Source: Rubripirellula lacrimiformis
GTDB lineage: Bacteria > Planctomycetota > Planctomycetia > Pirellulales > Pirellulaceae
Assembly: GCF_007741535.1 (NCBI RefSeq)
Contig: NZ_CP036525.1
Span: 682,001 to 746,000 of the forward strand
DNA length: 64,000 nucleotides
Direction of reading: 5' to 3'
Position numbers and translations under genes: made by a program. The notes under the pieces are model-generated. The model was not told the origin of the DNA, searched no databases, and was given only the letters and a program-made list of their open reading frames with translations. This document shows, in pieces, positions 48,046 through 59,414 of this stretch. The stretch's first letter is position 1. Every line of letters begins with the position of its first letter.

Positions 48046-48960
48046 ATGCCCATTCATTTGACCAGTCTGCGTCGAAGATCGTTCTTGCAAACGTCGCTTG
48101 GCGCCGGTGCCAGTCTGCTGACGTTCGGCCCAGCATTGGGCGACCAGACGTACGATGCAACGGAACATGTTGCGTTGCTGTCCGACACGCACGTGGATGC
48201 GGACGCGACGAAGGTGGTTCGAGGGTCCGTGATGTCGGCGAACCTGGTGAATGTGATCGAGGATGTTCTTGATCAAACGCAGAAGCCAACGATCGCGTTG
48301 ATTGACGGCGATTGTGCCTTCAACGTCGGCTTGCCTGCGGATTACAAGACACTGGCGTCCATGCTGACCGCGTTTCCTGCGGCTGACATTCCGCTGCACA
48401 TGACGATGGGAAACCATGACGATCGAGTCGCGTTTCACAAACAATTTGCCAGCCACGGCAAGGAGAACGCGGCCGTCGATGGGAAACACGTTTCCATGGT
48501 CGAAACGAAATTTGCCAACTGGTTTTTGATCGACACGCTACAGCAGGTCAATCATGTAACCGGCGAAATGGGCGCGCAGCAGATCCGTTGGCTCCGCGCG
48601 GCACTGAAGGCCAATGCTGGGAAGCCCGCGATCGTTGTCGGACACCACAATCCACAGTTCAACGTGCCCGACGGTGGCCGTGTGACCGGTCTGCAAGATT
48701 CGGTGGCGCTGTTCGATTTGCTTGAATCACAGCCTCACGTCAAAGCCTATGTCTTTGGACACACGCATAGCTATAGCGTCAAGCAACGGCCCAGCGGCCT
48801 ACACCTGATCAACTTGCCTCCGATTGGCTACGCCTTTAGCGAGACCAGCCCCATCGGTTGGGTCGACGCGTCCCTGTCGGCGACGGGAATGCAGTTGACT
48901 CTGCGATGCATCGACAACGGACACGATCAACACTTGGCAACCGAAACCGTTGCTTGGTAG
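48046..48960 (+). CDS. Tat-exported calcineurin-like metallophosphoesterase
   Basis: After a twin-arginine-type leader (LRRRSFLQTSLGAGASLL) come the five metallophosphoesterase motifs in order: LSDTH (Asp47, His49), IDGDCAF, MGNHDD, VGHHNPQF and FGHTHSY. These residues bind two metal ions. The protein should act in the periplasm on phosphomono- or diesters; the substrate is unknown. The ATG at 48046 has GAGGA well placed, and the frame upstream to 47956 has no signal sequence. Confidence 0.9.
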   Translation: MPIHLTSLRRRSFLQTSLGAGASLLTFGPALGDQTYDATEHVALLSDTHVDADATKVVRGSVMSANLVNVIEDVLDQTQKPTIALIDGDCAFNVGLPADYKTLASMLTAFPAADIPLHMTMGNHDDRVAFHKQFASHGKENAAVDGKHVSMVETKFANWFLIDTLQQVNHVTGEMGAQQIRWLRAALKANAGKPAIVVGHHNPQFNVPDGGRVTGLQDSVALFDLLESQPHVKAYVFGHTHSYSVKQRPSGLHLINLPPIGYAFSETSPIGWVDASLSATGMQLTLRCIDNGHDQHLATETVAW

Positions 48961-49062
48961 CGTGTCGGTGTACCTTTGGCGTCGCTGATCAGGATCGGCG
49001 AGACCCGATTGTCGTGTTGCACCGTATGGTAAATTCGGGTGGGTGCCGGGATGCTTGATTGT

Positions 49063-49092
49063 CGGATCTGCGTCGCTGCGCTCCTTCATCCG
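49063..49092. repeat. Possible dispersed REP-like element
   Basis: CGGAT (49063-49067) and ATCCG (49088-49092) border CTGCGTCGCTGCGCTCCTTC, in the gap between convergent genes. I remember near-identical strings as frequent intergenic repeats in Rhodopirellula-type genomes, but only one copy was noticed in this window. Confidence 0.35.
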
Positions 49093-49127
49093 GCCTACAT
49101 GGCTACGTGGGTACACCTCTACGTCAC

Positions 49128-50462
49128 CTACGCGAATTTTGTCGTGCCGGGGATGGCGACTTTCCACGGCGGGACGGGAGTGTCCCAGGCGATGTTGTCG
49201 GGCATCAGATCCTGCTTGGCATCCAGGGCTTGCTGCCAAGTGATTTCTTGACCGGTGTAGGCCGACTCGCGTGCCATGATGGCCATCAGGGTTGATTTGG
49301 CAAAGTAATCACCATTGTTCAGGTATCCGCCGGATCGTAGTTCCCGATAGAACGCATCGTGTTCGGTCTGGTGTCCGACCTGCTTTTTGCCGTTTCCCTT
49401 TCCGGATTGCCATGCGGTTGGGCCGGCAATTTCGTATCGCGTCTTGCCCGCGCCGATGCAGGTTCCCTTTGTCCCCGCCAAACGCATGTCGAATACATTG
49501 GCACATCCTTTCTGTTGTCGGCTGGTCGTGTAGAGCTCGGAACCGTTGGCAAATTTGTAGAGAGCCGCAAAGTGATCGTAGGTGTGTCCGTACATTTCTT
49601 CCGTTCTGGTCTGGCGGCCGCCCGTCGCCAAACAGGACACCGGATAGCCGCCCATCACCCAAGCCATGCGATCGATCTCATGCACAAATTGCTCGATCAG
49701 AAAGTCACCGGAAAGCCAAGTGTGATAGTGCCAATTCGAAAGTTGGTATTCAACGTCCGTTTGACCAGGCTTGCGCGGCTTGACCCACGTTCCACCGCCG
49801 TATCGCGACATCCGGCCATTCAAGATTTCGCCGATGGCACCGTCTTGGACGCGCCGGGTCATCTCGATCGTTTCGGGTTCGTATCTCGCGTGCAAACCGG
49901 CGACGATGAACAGGCCCTTTTCCTTTGCTTTGGCCGCCGATGCCAACACACTGCGGATTCCGGCTGGATCGACGGCTGCGGGTTTTTCAGCAAAGACGTG
50001 CTTTCCGGCGTCGATCGCGGCACTCAGATGAAGGGGGCGAAACCCAGGCGGTGTGGCTAACAACACGACGTCGATGTCGGTCGCTAGAACTTTCTGATAA
50101 GCATCGAGTCCCGTAAACTGCATTTCCTCACTGACGTCGATGCGGCTGCGAAAGTCCTTTTGTCGCTGTAGAGTTTGCAGGCAGCCCTGCAGTCGATCTT
50201 CGAATGCGTCTGCCATCGCGACTAGCCGGATTCCTGGATCAGCTTTCAATGCATTCAGTGTGGCCCCGGTACCGCGCCCGCCACAACCGATCAGTCCAAT
50301 CCGAATGTCGTCGTCGACACTGACATGCGGTGTCTGTGCCGACGATTTTGTCTGGGCAAGTGTGGCGCCCACCAAGGCACTTCCCGACGCCTTCAAGAAG
50401 GTGCGGCGACGCGCTTGCGATGCGATGTTCGATGGTTCAGGAAGTTTGCGATCGTTTTGCAT
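49128..50462 (-). CDS. Twin-arginine-exported Gfo/Idh/MocA-family oxidoreductase
   Basis: The 444-residue protein has a Tat leader (ARRRTFLKASGSALVGATLA), Rossmann motif IGLIGCGGRG, the intact sugar-oxidoreductase motif FAEKPAAVDP and a C-terminal beta domain with YHTWLSGDFLIEQFVHEID. It is only distantly like the protein at 46358-47701, so it probably serves another substrate or step. The frame runs upstream to 50675 over the next gene; the ATG at 50462 starts just before the Tat motif. It follows the TIM-barrel isomerase gene by 67 bp on the same strand. Confidence 0.9.
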   Translation of the reverse strand: MQNDRKLPEPSNIASQARRRTFLKASGSALVGATLAQTKSSAQTPHVSVDDDIRIGLIGCGGRGTGATLNALKADPGIRLVAMADAFEDRLQGCLQTLQRQKDFRSRIDVSEEMQFTGLDAYQKVLATDIDVVLLATPPGFRPLHLSAAIDAGKHVFAEKPAAVDPAGIRSVLASAAKAKEKGLFIVAGLHARYEPETIEMTRRVQDGAIGEILNGRMSRYGGGTWVKPRKPGQTDVEYQLSNWHYHTWLSGDFLIEQFVHEIDRMAWVMGGYPVSCLATGGRQTRTEEMYGHTYDHFAALYKFANGSELYTTSRQQKGCANVFDMRLAGTKGTCIGAGKTRYEIAGPTAWQSGKGNGKKQVGHQTEHDAFYRELRSGGYLNNGDYFAKSTLMAIMARESAYTGQEITWQQALDAKQDLMPDNIAWDTPVPPWKVAIPGTTKFA

Positions 50463-50529
50463 GGCGGCATTTCCATTGGGTAAGAGAGGCGTTGTTGAAG
50501 ACATCTTAGGAGGCATCGACTTCACTCGG

Positions 50530-51369
50530 TCAAAGGTCCAGCACCTGGTCCATCCAGTGCGAGATGCCGGCGATTCGCTGAGCGTCGCCGCCTGCGACTT
50601 CGGCCGATGCCCAGCCCGAAAAATTGACGGTGGCGAGTTCCTGGCGGACTTTCTGCCAATGCACTTCGCCGCCATCTGTGCCGACTGCTGTCTTTGACTT
50701 CAGCTTGGGGTTACCAAATACCGCGTGACCCCGGTCCTTGATGTCCAGCTTCCCAATCCTATGCCCCAGCACGTGTGCCCAGTGCTGGGCACTTTGCTTC
50801 GTCCAAGTGATTGTGTTGCCGGTGTCATAGTACGCACCGACCACGGGGGACTCCAATTCGTCGATGAAGCGAGCCATTTCTTCGGCGGTCTTCAGAAACG
50901 AAGCGCGTACGTTTTCAACCAGCAGGCGAACATTGTGTTTTTCCGCGTGCGGAATCGCTTTGCGTGCGATTTCGAGTGATCTGGCGAAGTTGTCGGCGTA
51001 GCTAAGTTTTGCAATTTCGCGAGCGATGATCAAAACTGAGTTGCCGCCAACCTGTTGGCAAAGATCGATCGACGCCGAATGGTCGTCGTCGTACCCATGG
51101 ATCACACCGTGCACATCAATCTGGGTGGCATCGATCGCGGCGAGAATGTCTTTGACCGCTAGTCCGTCTCGCAGGCTGATCTCGACCCCGTCAAACCCGG
51201 ATTGCTTCAGCAGTTGAAACTGATCAGCCAGCGGAAGTCGTTCGCCAATCATGGAGTATTTCAGCGACTTGGGAATCTTTCCCGTGAATGGCCCGCCCAG
51301 CAGTGGTGGAGCAGACGCGGCCATGGTGCCCAGCGCGATCCCGCCTTGGAGAAATTTGCGTCGATGCAT
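50530..51369 (-). CDS. Xylose isomerase-like TIM-barrel protein (sugar phosphate isomerase/epimerase family)
   Basis: A Tat-type leader (HRRKFLQGGIALGTMAAS) precedes an AP-endonuclease-2 TIM barrel: FDGVEISLRDG, VHGVIHGYDD, VRLLVENVRA (metal-binding Glu), VGAYYDTGNT (Asp) and IGKLDIKDRG (Lys/Asp). The residues for divalent-metal binding are present, so sugar isomerase or epimerase chemistry in the periplasm is likely. The ATG at 51369 has GGAG nine bases before; the 105 codons upstream lack family similarity. It sits between the FAD oxidoreductase and the Gfo/Idh/MocA gene, all on one strand. Confidence 0.87.
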   Translation of the reverse strand: MHRRKFLQGGIALGTMAASAPPLLGGPFTGKIPKSLKYSMIGERLPLADQFQLLKQSGFDGVEISLRDGLAVKDILAAIDATQIDVHGVIHGYDDDHSASIDLCQQVGGNSVLIIAREIAKLSYADNFARSLEIARKAIPHAEKHNVRLLVENVRASFLKTAEEMARFIDELESPVVGAYYDTGNTITWTKQSAQHWAHVLGHRIGKLDIKDRGHAVFGNPKLKSKTAVGTDGGEVHWQKVRQELATVNFSGWASAEVAGGDAQRIAGISHWMDQVLDL

Positions 51370-51476
51370 GCTTGGGGCTCCGTTAGCATTCGAACTGCCG
51401 GCCGGCGGACAACACTGGTCGCGACAAACGTAATCGCGTTGCCGAGTCGCTTGGGACTGATGATACGGTGGACTGT

Positions 51477-53171
51477 TCAGGACCACTGCGTCTGAACACC
51501 TTGACCGCGAATGAACTTTTGGAAATCGTTCAACAATGGTTCGTTGGATCGAATCGCATGCGGCGTCTGCTTTTGTTTCAGCGCGAAGCTGACCAAGCAC
51601 CCGACGGCCTCGCCGATTCCCCATTCCACCGGGTGCAGGCGGTAGCAGCCGCTGGTGATGTGCGTCGTGCCAATGTTCTTGCACGCCGGCAACAGGTTCT
51701 GCATCCTGGTCGGCAGTAGAGATCCGAGCGGAACCTGGAACGGAAACGTAGAAAAATCGATGTAGTTGTCGCCGCCGGAACTGGGGTGCAGGTCGATCGC
51801 ATAGCTGCCGACGCCGACCGAATCCGCGAATGCTGCGGCGGCAATTTCGGATGTCGGTTTGCCAGTCACCTTGCTCCGGTTTTCGCGGCCGACGTGTTCT
51901 TCTAGGACAGTGAACTCGGCTTGGATGCGACGCGATTCGCGGACGTAGGGCGTCTTAGCCAGTCCATCCTGAGTGCCCATCAAATCAGGGCGAAGCCGCA
52001 GTCCGGGGAAACCCGTGCCACCGTCGGGGCGAGGTGCTTCGGTCTGCAACCAATACAACAGCGAAAGACTCAATTGTTTGGCGCGCGCGATATGCCGCGC
52101 AGATTCATCGTCAGACACGCCGACAAGATTGCCCAGCAGGTAATCGTTCTGTGGCCAATTGATCAGACTGATGTCGCCGGCGAACCGCCCCGGCGTAAAC
52201 AGCGACCGATCGATCATCCGCCGATAGGTCCACAGGTTCAGTGCGCCCCCGGTGGATTTGCCGCCAAGGGGATCAAAGCCCAGTCGTTTGGGATTTCCCG
52301 TTGGGGGATGACTGTACGTCAGGTCTAGCAACCGACCCGGCCATGGCGGCACCATTGGCGGAACGAAGTCACGCCAGAAAGAGAACTCCTCTGGTCGATC
52401 GATCGTGTGGTCTTCGCCGGCAAGATGGTCGACGGCAAAACACATCGTGAATGCCTGGTGGTTGTTCGGATCCGCGGTTTCACTGGCATGCAGTTCGTTC
52501 GTCTGCGACTGTGCCTCCGATCCGGTGACAAACTCGGTCTGCGTGATGGGCAGCAGGTCGCCCAATTCGGTGGCATCGACGAAGTACTTCCCACGCAGCA
52601 CACGCGATTGGCCTGTCTTTGTCGAGCGAACGCTGACCGCACGGACCTGGTCGTGTTGTACATCGGCAGTCGTCGCGACGTGGTCGCGTAACAACACAAG
52701 CTGTCCAGATGCTTCGTACGGGGCCAGCCATTGTTCCAGCACGGCCAACGAAACCTTGGGTTCTGCACACAACCGGGACACGTTTCCGTTGCCGGGATTC
52801 AAATGTGGATTTTGGCGAGCCGTGTCGGTCAGCGGGTAATTGTCGCGATAGTACTTGCGGATGCGTGATCGCAGTTCACGGTAGGATTGATTCGCACCGC
52901 TCGTTTCAATCAAGTGGTGTTCATCGGGCGGAACGCCTTGGCTAGTCAGTTGCCCGCCGATCCAGTCCGTCGATTCGGTCATGACAACTTGCAAGCCATT
53001 TCGAAGCGCCGCGATCGCCGCCGCACACCCTCCCAGCCCGCCGCCGACAATCACAACATCAACGGAATGTTCATGTTCGGATCCAGCGAACGATGGTGAA
53101 AAGGGGGCCGCGATCGCGCTACAGGCAACGGCAGCGCAGAAAGTCCGGCGTGTTTGACGGTTTCGGTTCAT
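51477..53171 (-). CDS. Exported FAD-dependent oxidoreductase (FAD_oxidored/PF12831-like)
   Basis: The 564-residue protein has a Tat-like leader (QTRRTFCAAVACSAIAAPF) and the FAD-binding motif VDVVIVGGGLGGCAAAIAAL (GGGLGG at 43-48), then ESTDWIGGQLTSQG and KYFVDATELGDLLP, as in the FAD oxidoreductases abundant in planctomycete and Bacteroidetes glycan loci. Near the end are LPACKNIGTTHITSGCYRLHP and WGIGEAVG, also typical. It may oxidise a sugar or cyclitol. It is followed by the TIM-barrel gene after 107 bp and preceded by the C45/hydrolase fusion after 29 bp, suggesting one operon. Confidence 0.88.
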   Translation of the reverse strand: MNRNRQTRRTFCAAVACSAIAAPFSPSFAGSEHEHSVDVVIVGGGLGGCAAAIAALRNGLQVVMTESTDWIGGQLTSQGVPPDEHHLIETSGANQSYRELRSRIRKYYRDNYPLTDTARQNPHLNPGNGNVSRLCAEPKVSLAVLEQWLAPYEASGQLVLLRDHVATTADVQHDQVRAVSVRSTKTGQSRVLRGKYFVDATELGDLLPITQTEFVTGSEAQSQTNELHASETADPNNHQAFTMCFAVDHLAGEDHTIDRPEEFSFWRDFVPPMVPPWPGRLLDLTYSHPPTGNPKRLGFDPLGGKSTGGALNLWTYRRMIDRSLFTPGRFAGDISLINWPQNDYLLGNLVGVSDDESARHIARAKQLSLSLLYWLQTEAPRPDGGTGFPGLRLRPDLMGTQDGLAKTPYVRESRRIQAEFTVLEEHVGRENRSKVTGKPTSEIAAAAFADSVGVGSYAIDLHPSSGGDNYIDFSTFPFQVPLGSLLPTRMQNLLPACKNIGTTHITSGCYRLHPVEWGIGEAVGCLVSFALKQKQTPHAIRSNEPLLNDFQKFIRGQGVQTQWS

Positions 53172-53200
53172 GGAGATTGCTTTCAGTTTTCGACGTGAAT

Positions 53201-56020
<2,820 letters not shown>

Positions 56021-56384
56021 AGGGTTCTCGTCAAAATGCGACTACGTTCTTGGTGTGGTTCAACGTGCAGGTGTGGTTCGACTTGCTAGGCGATGCCGCC
56101 ACCCGGCGAGGTCCAACGGCACGTCGGCTTTCGATATCGTACCTGACGCAATGGATGGAAGTTTCGAATCATTCAGCAGAATGCCAGCGTCGATGGTCGG
56201 AACACTTTCGCGGCCCAGCAATTCAGGGTTCGAAAATCGGTGTCGCGGAGCTGCCACGGAACAGTATGGCAGAGGCGAAATGGTCGGATCAGAGTGGTTA
56301 GAATAGGCAAGAAGCGGGTTGTCCCGGCCCCTGAATCGGCTCCTGCCCCTTTTTGTTCCAGTCAACCAAACGAGAGTTCATTCG
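56021..56384. other. Divergent intergenic region of about 360 bp
   Basis: It lies between the C45/hydrolase fusion (minus) and a metallophosphoesterase gene (plus). A short direct repeat GGTGTGGTTC occurs twice near 56050-56080. No gene is supported; promoters for both sides are expected. Confidence 0.5.
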
Positions 56385-57383
56385 ATGAAACGTCGTGCAT
56401 TCGTTCAAACGGCAGCCGCTGCTTCGGTTGCCGGACTCGCATCCCCAGCTGCGGTTGCTCAACCGCCTTCTCGGCACGATGCGGGGCGTGGGGAATCGTT
56501 CGCGATCGACGACAACAAAGTCACGTTCTTTACCAACGCCGTGCCGCGCCCAGTCAACGTCATGATTGTGGCGGACACTCACCTGTTCACCGATGACCAG
56601 CGAGGCGAGCCGTACCAAGAATTCAGTGGCCGAATGGCTAAGGCGTACAATTCAACGACTCACGTCCGAACCGGAAAACCAACCAATCCGGAACAATGTT
56701 TTGAAGAAGCTCTCGCGCGAGCGGAAACCGGAGACATCGATCTGCTGGCACTCGTCGGAGACATCTTCAGCTTTCCATCCGAGGCTGCCATCGAATGGGT
56801 CACTCAGCGACTTGCAGCCATTCAAACGCCGTGGTTGTATGTGGCGGGAAATCACGACTGGCACTACGAAGGCATGGACGGAACGCTGGATGAACTTCGA
56901 GCCGAATGGATTGAACGCCGATTGAAGCCACTGTATCAAGGGAGAAATCCTCTGATGGCGGCGTACGATCTGCATGGAGTTCGCTTTGTGGCGATCGATA
57001 ACTCGCACTACGAAATTCTACCGGAACAGCTCGAGTTCTTCCGGACGCAGGTAAGTCGCGGTCAGCCCATGGTCCTACTGGTCCATATTCCGTTGTATGC
57101 AGCGGGACGTTCGATGGGATTTGGTTGCGGAAATCCGGAATGGTCCGCCGCCACGGATCGCAACTTCAAAATCGAACGCCGCCCCAGGTGGCCGGAATCC
57201 GGCCATACTCAGACGACGCTCGACTTTCATCGCGAGGTCTTCGAAGCCGCCAACCTGATGGGGGTCTTTGCTGGGCACATTCATCGGCAGTCCGTGGATG
57301 TTGTCAACGGCATTCCTCAGTTTGTGACCAATGCCAACGCCGTGGGAGCCTTCATGGACATTCGCTTTGAACCGCAGGTTTGA
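56385..57383 (+). CDS. Exported metallophosphoesterase
   Basis: The leader MKRRAFVQTAAAASVAGLAS looks like a Tat or Sec signal. The dimetal motifs follow in order: VADTH (Asp64, His66), LVGDIFSF, AGNHDW, LVHIPLY and FAGHIHRQS. The protein is only weakly like the one at 48046-48960, so the two are not recent duplicates. It likely acts on phosphoesters in the periplasm. The ATG at 56385 is preferred because it begins the signal peptide. A sulfatase gene follows on the same strand after 152 bp. Confidence 0.88.
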   Translation: MKRRAFVQTAAAASVAGLASPAAVAQPPSRHDAGRGESFAIDDNKVTFFTNAVPRPVNVMIVADTHLFTDDQRGEPYQEFSGRMAKAYNSTTHVRTGKPTNPEQCFEEALARAETGDIDLLALVGDIFSFPSEAAIEWVTQRLAAIQTPWLYVAGNHDWHYEGMDGTLDELRAEWIERRLKPLYQGRNPLMAAYDLHGVRFVAIDNSHYEILPEQLEFFRTQVSRGQPMVLLVHIPLYAAGRSMGFGCGNPEWSAATDRNFKIERRPRWPESGHTQTTLDFHREVFEAANLMGVFAGHIHRQSVDVVNGIPQFVTNANAVGAFMDIRFEPQV

Positions 57384-57535
57384 TTCCCATCGCCAGTGTC
57401 CAGTTGCGCTGGTTGATCCCACCCATTCCCTCGGTCGTCCGATTGGCTCCGCATTCTTTTTTTGTTCCACCGTCAAGCGATCGAGTAATCGTCCGCAATC
57501 GGACCAGGTAGCACAACAACATGAAAGGTTCGTTC

Positions 57536-59149
57536 ATGCCACGACAATTTTGCTCACAGATCTTGGTCGGTTTGGTTCTTGCGATCTGTCCTGCACTTCA
57601 CGCCGCTCAGCGTCCCAACATCATCGTCATCATGGTGGACGACATGGGGTTTTCCGACATCGGGTGTTACGGCGGCGAGATCCCGACTCCGCATTTAGAT
57701 TCGCTGGCGACAGGCGGCGCACGGTTTTCGCAGTTTTACAACACCGGTCGATGTTGCCCCACGCGAGCCTCGCTGCTGACCGGTCTGTATTCTCATCAAG
57801 CGGGCATCGGTTGGATGACCACGGACCAGGGAGTTCCTGGGTACGCGGGGCGATTGAATGATCAGTGTGTCACGATCCCCGAGGTTCTCGGTGGGGCCGG
57901 CTACTTCACGGCGATGACGGGAAAATGGCATGTTGGATTCAATCACGGAGTCACTCCGTGGGGCCGCGGTTTTGATCGCTGTTTAAGCTTGCCGGCGGGA
58001 GGTTTGCATTTCTCCAATCAAACAGGATCCAAGGGCGGCACGAAGTTGTTTCTCAACGGCGAGGAAGTTTCGCGAGACGACCCCCAATTCAATCCGCCAT
58101 GGTACGGAAGTGATCTGTGGACCGAGCAGGGGATCAAGTTCGTCGATGAAGCAATCGCAGAGAACAAGCCTTTCTTTTGGTATCTCGCTCACGTCGCGCC
58201 GCACTTTCCTTGCATGGCTCCGGAGGCAACGATCGCCAAATATCGGGGGACCTACATGAAGGGGTGGGACGTCCTGCGCGAAGAACGCTACGCACGTCAG
58301 GTCAATGCAGGGTTGATCGACAAGAACTGGGATATGGAACCTCGGCCGGACGAAATACCGGCTTGGGATTCGCTTTCCCCCGAAGAACAAAAACGCTACG
58401 ACGACATGATGGCGATCTACGCCGCGATGATTGACGAAGTCGATAAGAATGTTGGCAAGCTGGTTGATGCTCTCACCAAACGTGGGCAACTGGACAACAC
58501 CCTGATTCTGTTCCTGGCCGATAACGGTGGCAACGCGGAAGCGGGAGTGAAGGGGAAGTACAACGGAGACAACCCGGGCGATCCGCACTCTGATGTGTTC
58601 ATCGGCCGCTGCTGGGCCCATTTAAACAACACGCCATTTCGGAAATACAAACACTACAACCACGAAGGTGGAACGGCATCGCCATTGATCGCTCATTGGC
58701 CTGCTGCGATCAAGTCACGCACTGGTTGGGTTGAAACGCCCGTTCATTTGATCGACGTCATGGCAACTTGCGTCGATCTTGGTGAAGCCAGCTATCCGGC
58801 TGAGTTCAAGGGCCACATCATCACGCCTGCACAGGGGCAGAGCCTCAAGCCATTGCTGACTGCCAGCGGAACCTTTTCCGATCGCCCACTGTTCTGGGAA
58901 CACGAAGGGAACGCGGGAATACGCGTCGGAGATCGCAAATTGGTTCGGCTGGGCATGAAAGGCGAATGGGAATTGTTTGACCTGAAAGCTGATCGCACCG
59001 AGCAGGAAAACTTGGCGGCGGAAAACGTCGACGAAGTCCAATCGCTCAGTCGTCAGTGGCGGCAATGGGCAAAGTCGGCCAACGTGTTGCCCAAGCCGGA
59101 ACCAAAGGCGAAGAGGAAAAGAAGACAACCCAAGGACGCGGCAAAGTGA
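57536..59149 (+). CDS. Secreted arylsulfatase
   Basis: The 537-residue protein has a signal peptide (ILVGLVLAICPALHA), the sulfatase start RPNIIVIMVDDMGFSDIGCY with paired metal-binding Asp residues, and the signature RCCPTRASLLTG, where Cys73 fits the C-x-P-x-R site for formylglycine. Later motifs TGKWHVG and FLADNGGNAE are in place. It follows the arylsulfatase A-like layout with a lysine-rich C-terminal tail (KPEPKAKRKRRQ). The second ATG, 57536, is chosen because AAAGG lies eight bases upstream; 57521 is the alternative. Confidence 0.94.
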   Translation: MPRQFCSQILVGLVLAICPALHAAQRPNIIVIMVDDMGFSDIGCYGGEIPTPHLDSLATGGARFSQFYNTGRCCPTRASLLTGLYSHQAGIGWMTTDQGVPGYAGRLNDQCVTIPEVLGGAGYFTAMTGKWHVGFNHGVTPWGRGFDRCLSLPAGGLHFSNQTGSKGGTKLFLNGEEVSRDDPQFNPPWYGSDLWTEQGIKFVDEAIAENKPFFWYLAHVAPHFPCMAPEATIAKYRGTYMKGWDVLREERYARQVNAGLIDKNWDMEPRPDEIPAWDSLSPEEQKRYDDMMAIYAAMIDEVDKNVGKLVDALTKRGQLDNTLILFLADNGGNAEAGVKGKYNGDNPGDPHSDVFIGRCWAHLNNTPFRKYKHYNHEGGTASPLIAHWPAAIKSRTGWVETPVHLIDVMATCVDLGEASYPAEFKGHIITPAQGQSLKPLLTASGTFSDRPLFWEHEGNAGIRVGDRKLVRLGMKGEWELFDLKADRTEQENLAAENVDEVQSLSRQWRQWAKSANVLPKPEPKAKRKRRQPKDAAK

Positions 59150-59188
59150 ATGTGCCGACATCGGGCGTTCGCCTGCTCGGCACATTCA
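59147..59188 (+). terminator. Long hairpin overlapping the arylsulfatase stop codon
   Basis: TGAATGTGCCGA (59147-59158) pairs perfectly with TCGGCACATTCA (59177-59188), and the loop itself contains GGCG-TT-CGCC. The first arm begins with the stop codon. No T-tract follows, so it may be a terminator or an RNA-stability hairpin. Confidence 0.5.
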
Positions 59189-59414
59189 TCAACCGGTGGG
59201 AATCGGTTCGCCAGGGCAGGCCTCTGCCAATGGCGTGATACAATTCATGCCGCTGAACAAGCTTGCCCATGGGAACCGCAGTGGGGGGGCAAGCGATCGA
59301 GGCTCTCCACCCGCGAACCCGGACCTTGCACGAGCCGCCTGTGTCGGTGAGGCGAAAATGGGGGGCGTGGCAGCGACAAACACCTTTCTCTCGTTGCGTT
59401 TGATTTGGAAGAAC

